From positions 1 through 16,260 of the forward strand of contig JAPKXT010000111.1 of the NCBI GenBank assembly GCA_026394695.1: a stretch of DNA of 16,260 nt, in the 5' to 3' direction. Position numbers and translations under genes: made by a program. Below are positions 15,158 to 16,260 of the stretch, piece by piece; positions within the stretch are counted from its first letter, which is position 1; each line of letters opens with the position of its first letter. The notes beneath the pieces are model-generated. The model ran no database searches and had not been told where the DNA came from. It was given only the letters and a program-made list of their open reading frames with translations. This DNA comes from Methanoregula sp. GTDB taxonomy: Archaea > Halobacteriota > Methanomicrobia > Methanomicrobiales > Methanospirillaceae.

Positions 15158-15758
15158 GGTGCTCACCCCACATGGTCCCGACAAGGGACATCTTGACGGT
15201 CACTTTGAGTACGATACCCACTGCAGCACCCATAAGAGCAATAAACCAGTATTGGGGGAGGAACATGAAGACAAAGAAAGCGAAGATCCAGATAGCCCAT
15301 GAGATGCCGCTTGCCATCTCGAGCATATTCAGGTCCTCTTTGTATCCCCGTGACATGAAGTAGAACACAAGCCCGAGCCCGGCAACACCTCCTCCGGTAA
15401 AGCCAGACAACAGCAACCCGTATACAACAAGAAATACTGATATTATCATCGGTGCATCCGCCTTCTGGATTACCTCGATGTTCAGTCCCGTTACCGGCCG
15501 TTCCTTTAATCCTTCCTTGGTGATGTAGATCTGGGAGAGGGCAAGGAGTTCTGCGATTCCTACGGTCAGCCCGGGGAGGACGAGCGCTTCGGCAAGGTCA
15601 GTGCCCAGCAGGGCAATTACACCCAGTGTCGTGATCTCAACGAGGTCAAGGAGCAGCAACCGGTGCAGGTCATCGGTCTCAATGGCAAGTGCCAGAAACC
15701 CGATCACCCCCGAGATCAGGACCACCAGCAATCCAACGTTGTACTGTCCCCACATCAT
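15150..15758 (-). CDS. ehaG: Eha membrane subunit G (MbhD/DUF4040-like)
   Basis: 202 residues with about six membrane helices. The segment DDLHRLLLLDLVEITTLG, then LLGTDLAEALVLPGLTVGIAELL, resembles MbhD and the end of MrpA (LLGAPDVALTEAAVG type), with acidic residues in the same place within the helix. It is a predicted NuoJ-like part of the ion-moving arm. A charged loop (TKEGLKERPVTGLN) divides the protein into two halves. The ATG at 15758 overlaps the ehaF stop (ATGA) with GGTGG nearby; a second ATG follows directly and may be the real start. Confidence 0.85.
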   Translation of the reverse strand: MMWGQYNVGLLVVLISGVIGFLALAIETDDLHRLLLLDLVEITTLGVIALLGTDLAEALVLPGLTVGIAELLALSQIYITKEGLKERPVTGLNIEVIQKADAPMIISVFLVVYGLLLSGFTGGGVAGLGLVFYFMSRGYKEDLNMLEMASGISWAIWIFAFFVFMFLPQYWFIALMGAAVGIVLKVTVKMSLVGTMWGEHRD

Positions 15759-16198
15759 CCCACCTTCCGGTACAGGTATGAAGCGATGGCAAACGCTATC
15801 AGTAATATCGTTGGTTCCACTACGGTATCGAGACCACGTGTATTATAGAGGATTTCATCGATAATGCCCCCCGGGTGAGCAACAATAGTGGTTCCAAGGT
15901 GCTGTGTCGTTTGGGAAAGGTAGAGGGAGAATGGCGTGAGATAGGATGTAACCAGTCCGGCAGTAGGTGAGTTCTCAGGATACTGGGCCTGAATGGTTAC
16001 CTGGGTAAAAGGCGGACCCCCCCGGTCATACGGGTCAAGGGTGCTGTTCCTGTCAATCGTTTTGGGGTAGAGCTGATCCTGATGGTAACTGATGGGCAGC
16101 ATCAGGATACCGGCAAGAAAAATTATTGCACAGGCACCCGCGAAGAGCGGCACAATATTTTCATAGTTGCACAGGAAGTGCGAGATCCGCCGTATCAT
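15755..16198 (-). CDS. ehaF: Eha membrane subunit F (MrpB/MbhE-like end)
   Basis: 147 residues: a helix at about 15-36, a long polar loop outside the membrane (LDPYDRGGPPFTQVTIQAQYPENS region), and a C-terminal helix carrying IIDEILYNTRGLDTVVEPTI. This end is strikingly like the MrpB/MbhE pattern (VNNILVDYRGFDTLGE type), where the acidic residue after the DT pair is conserved. The gene lies between ehaE and ehaG as in known Eha operons. Its ATG overlaps the last base of the preceding stop (TGATG), with GGAGG upstream; the stop overlaps the ehaG start. Confidence 0.85.
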   Translation of the reverse strand: MIRRISHFLCNYENIVPLFAGACAIIFLAGILMLPISYHQDQLYPKTIDRNSTLDPYDRGGPPFTQVTIQAQYPENSPTAGLVTSYLTPFSLYLSQTTQHLGTTIVAHPGGIIDEILYNTRGLDTVVEPTILLIAFAIASYLYRKVG

Positions 16199-16260
16199 CA
16201 GATTCCCTCCTTCTTCTGCATGACGCGTACGAAAATATACGTCGAGAGAACTGACACTGC
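16198..16260 (-). CDS. ehaE: C-terminal end of a small Eha membrane subunit (EhaE-like), cut by window edge
   Basis: Only the last 20 residues are in the window: AVSVLSTYIFVRVMQKKEGI, then TGA. It ends with one hydrophobic segment followed by a basic tail. Identity is taken from position directly before ehaF and from the one-base stop/start overlap (TGATG); the sequence alone would not name it. The rest of the operon (ehaA-D expected) lies to the right of the window. Confidence 0.55.
   Translation of the reverse strand, partial: AVSVLSTYIFVRVMQKKEGI

Noticed and set aside
1..16260. CRISPR arrays, insertion sequences, tRNA or rRNA genes
   Set aside because: No spaced direct repeats, transposase motifs or RNA-gene signatures were seen by eye in the gaps, all of which are under 300 bases.

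Overview
The window looks like part of the chromosome of a hydrogenotrophic methanogenic archaeon, most likely of the order Methanomicrobiales (a Methanoregula-like genome is my guess; the genus is not shown by the sequence). The basis is a full set of formylmethanofuran dehydrogenase core genes joined to an Eha-type energy-converting [NiFe] hydrogenase operon, GGTGA/GGAGG-type ribosome binding sites, TATA-like promoter elements and T-tract ends, plus DUF169 and DUF4013 proteins that are common in such genomes.

Left part (1-6410) holds single genes or short units. Thiamine genes thiM and the start of thiE run leftward. Beside them is a long leftward gene for an 880-residue fusion: zinc ribbon, PUA-like domain, PAPS-reductase-type PP-loop domain with four cysteines, then a complete SufS-type cysteine desulfurase. 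Next come a rightward flavin-binding-fold protein (PNPOx family), a leftward DUF169 protein, a leftward single-cluster ferredoxin and a rightward DUF4013 membrane protein. Short T-rich gaps separate them.

Right part (6535-16260) is one leftward block of at least 14 genes. Nearly every stop overlaps or abuts the next start (ATGA/GTGA, at most 14 bases of overlap, at most 5 bases of gap). In reading order it encodes EhaE (partial), EhaF, EhaG, EhaH, EhaI, EhaJ, a small EhaK/L-type subunit, EhaM, EhaN (small hydrogenase subunit), EhaO (large subunit), a polyferredoxin, then FwdD, FwdB, FwdA and FwdC. The layout reads as an electron path: the membrane hydrogenase uses ion motive force to drive H2 electrons to low potential, the polyferredoxin carries them, and formylmethanofuran dehydrogenase uses them to reduce CO2 to formylmethanofuran, the first step of methanogenesis.

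Most notable observations: (1) the NuoH-like gene ehaJ has an in-frame TAA at codon 47 in an otherwise intact 282-codon frame; (2) hydrogenase, polyferredoxin and Fwd genes are joined in one coupled operon; (3) the PP-loop/cysteine desulfurase fusion is a likely single-chain sulfur-transfer enzyme and has a possible internal translation start exactly at the domain border; (4) EhaE-F-G-H look like a compact Mrp/Mbh-type ion-translocating module; (5) EhaO ends directly at its metal-binding motif, with no C-terminal processing peptide. No RNA genes, CRISPR arrays, insertion sequences or phage genes were seen, and no gap without a gene exceeds 300 bases.
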